64,000 nt of DNA from Thauera sp. 28 (GTDB taxonomy: Bacteria; Pseudomonadota; Gammaproteobacteria; Burkholderiales; Rhodocyclaceae), in NCBI RefSeq assembly GCF_000310145.2, contig NZ_AMXA01000004.1:161574-225573 (forward strand), read 5' to 3'. Positions 63,869 through 64,000 of this stretch are shown here, in pieces. The position numbers and the translations under genes were made by a program. Each line of letters starts with the position of its first letter. Position 1 is the first letter of the stretch. The notes under the pieces are model-generated. The model had not been told where the DNA came from and did no database searches. It saw nothing but the letters and a program-made list of their open reading frames with translations.

Positions 63869-64000
63869 GCCGGCACCCCCGTCGCCCGGGTGATGAAGCC
63901 CCGGCCGGGCTCAAGCCGGTGCGTCACCGCCACCGCGATCCAGTCGCCGTCGCCGCGCCCGCCGGGGCAGCCTTCGAGCCTGAAGGGGCTGGCGATCTCC
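63865..64000 (-). CDS. Phage late control D-like protein, C-terminal end (cut by window)
   Basis: Only the last 44 residues are inside the window, reading EIASPFRLEGCPGGRGDGDW, then IAVAVTHRLEPGRGF, ending ATGVPA and TGA. The pattern 'GxGDW-I-VT-H-L-PGxGF-T' is like the C-terminus of gpD-like hub proteins, which together with gpV form the VgrG-type spike. The gene order (D, V, PAAR, gp25, J, I) supports this. The coding sequence continues beyond the window end. Confidence 0.55.
   Translation of the reverse strand, partial: EIASPFRLEGCPGGRGDGDWIAVAVTHRLEPGRGFITRATGVPA

Noticed and set aside
53129..64000. Complete prophage
   Set aside because: Only tail/baseplate genes are visible; no integrase, capsid, portal, terminase or lysis gene occurs in the window, and host-type genes follow directly. 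The region beyond 64000 is unseen, so this is not final.
53129..64000. Type VI secretion cluster
   Set aside because: No TssJ/L/M membrane complex, ClpV or Hcp gene is present, and tail protein I and baseplate J of this kind point to phage-like or extracellular systems.

Overview
The window is high-GC, densely coded DNA from a betaproteobacterium. The best guess is Rhodocyclales (Thauera/Azoarcus/Aromatoleum group). This is inferred from the mix of NnrS, a bc1-type Rieske protein, PrpF, HAAT/Liv-type ABC transporters wired to acyl-CoA beta-oxidation genes, and GTAGGAGCGGCG-type palindromic repeats. No rRNA or tRNA gene, integrase, transposase or CRISPR array was seen.

Layout. (1) 1-6.1 kb: a broken methyltransferase remnant next to a 1715-residue protein joining a DnaQ-like exonuclease domain, a RecQ-type helicase and a UvrD/Rep-type helicase. 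(2) 6.3-8.8 kb: a DsbB/DsbA-like disulfide pair and a REC-REC-GGDEF regulator. (3) 8.85-14 kb: metal and respiratory stress genes: a CadR-type regulator with its own MerR-type promoter and a short CDF transporter, ChrA, NnrS, a Rieske protein without its bc1 partners, and a periplasmic DsrE-like protein behind a 22-bp palindrome. (4) 14.2-18.1 kb: a cobalamin riboswitch followed on the minus strand by a TonB-dependent receptor and a PepSY membrane protein. (5) 18.2-19.6 kb: a decayed Znu-like metal ABC operon (solute-binding tail only, ATPase without Walker A, intact permease). (6) 19.8-29.1 kb: phosphatase, GGDEF-EAL protein, PrpF plus MFS transporter, a methyltransferase, a lipoprotein/TIR-protein pair and an AraC regulator.

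(7) 29.3-49.8 kb: a long plus-strand catabolic block. A five-gene Liv-type ABC importer leads into an acyl-CoA ligase, a crotonase-fold protein, an acyl-CoA dehydrogenase, a thiolase, an SDR dehydrogenase and a second acyl-CoA ligase. A five-gene Dpp/Opp-type importer and two more SDRs follow. Together they look like uptake, CoA activation and beta-oxidation of a carboxylic acid; the substrate cannot be read from sequence. Two palindromic repeat arrays lie inside this block, one of them supplying the end of a coding sequence.

(8) 49.9-53.1 kb: a DUF2914-like membrane protein, a CBS-domain protein, a perfect TGTGA-N6-TCACA site and a thymidine/AMP phosphorylase. (9) 53.1-64 kb, minus strand, running off the window end: baseplate genes of a contractile injection system (gpD-like tail end, gpV-like spike, PAAR tip, gp25, baseplate J, tail protein I). 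Tail protein I carries a large beta-propeller insertion, and three unrecognised large proteins with Ig-like and coiled-coil regions follow it. This is the most interesting part of the window.
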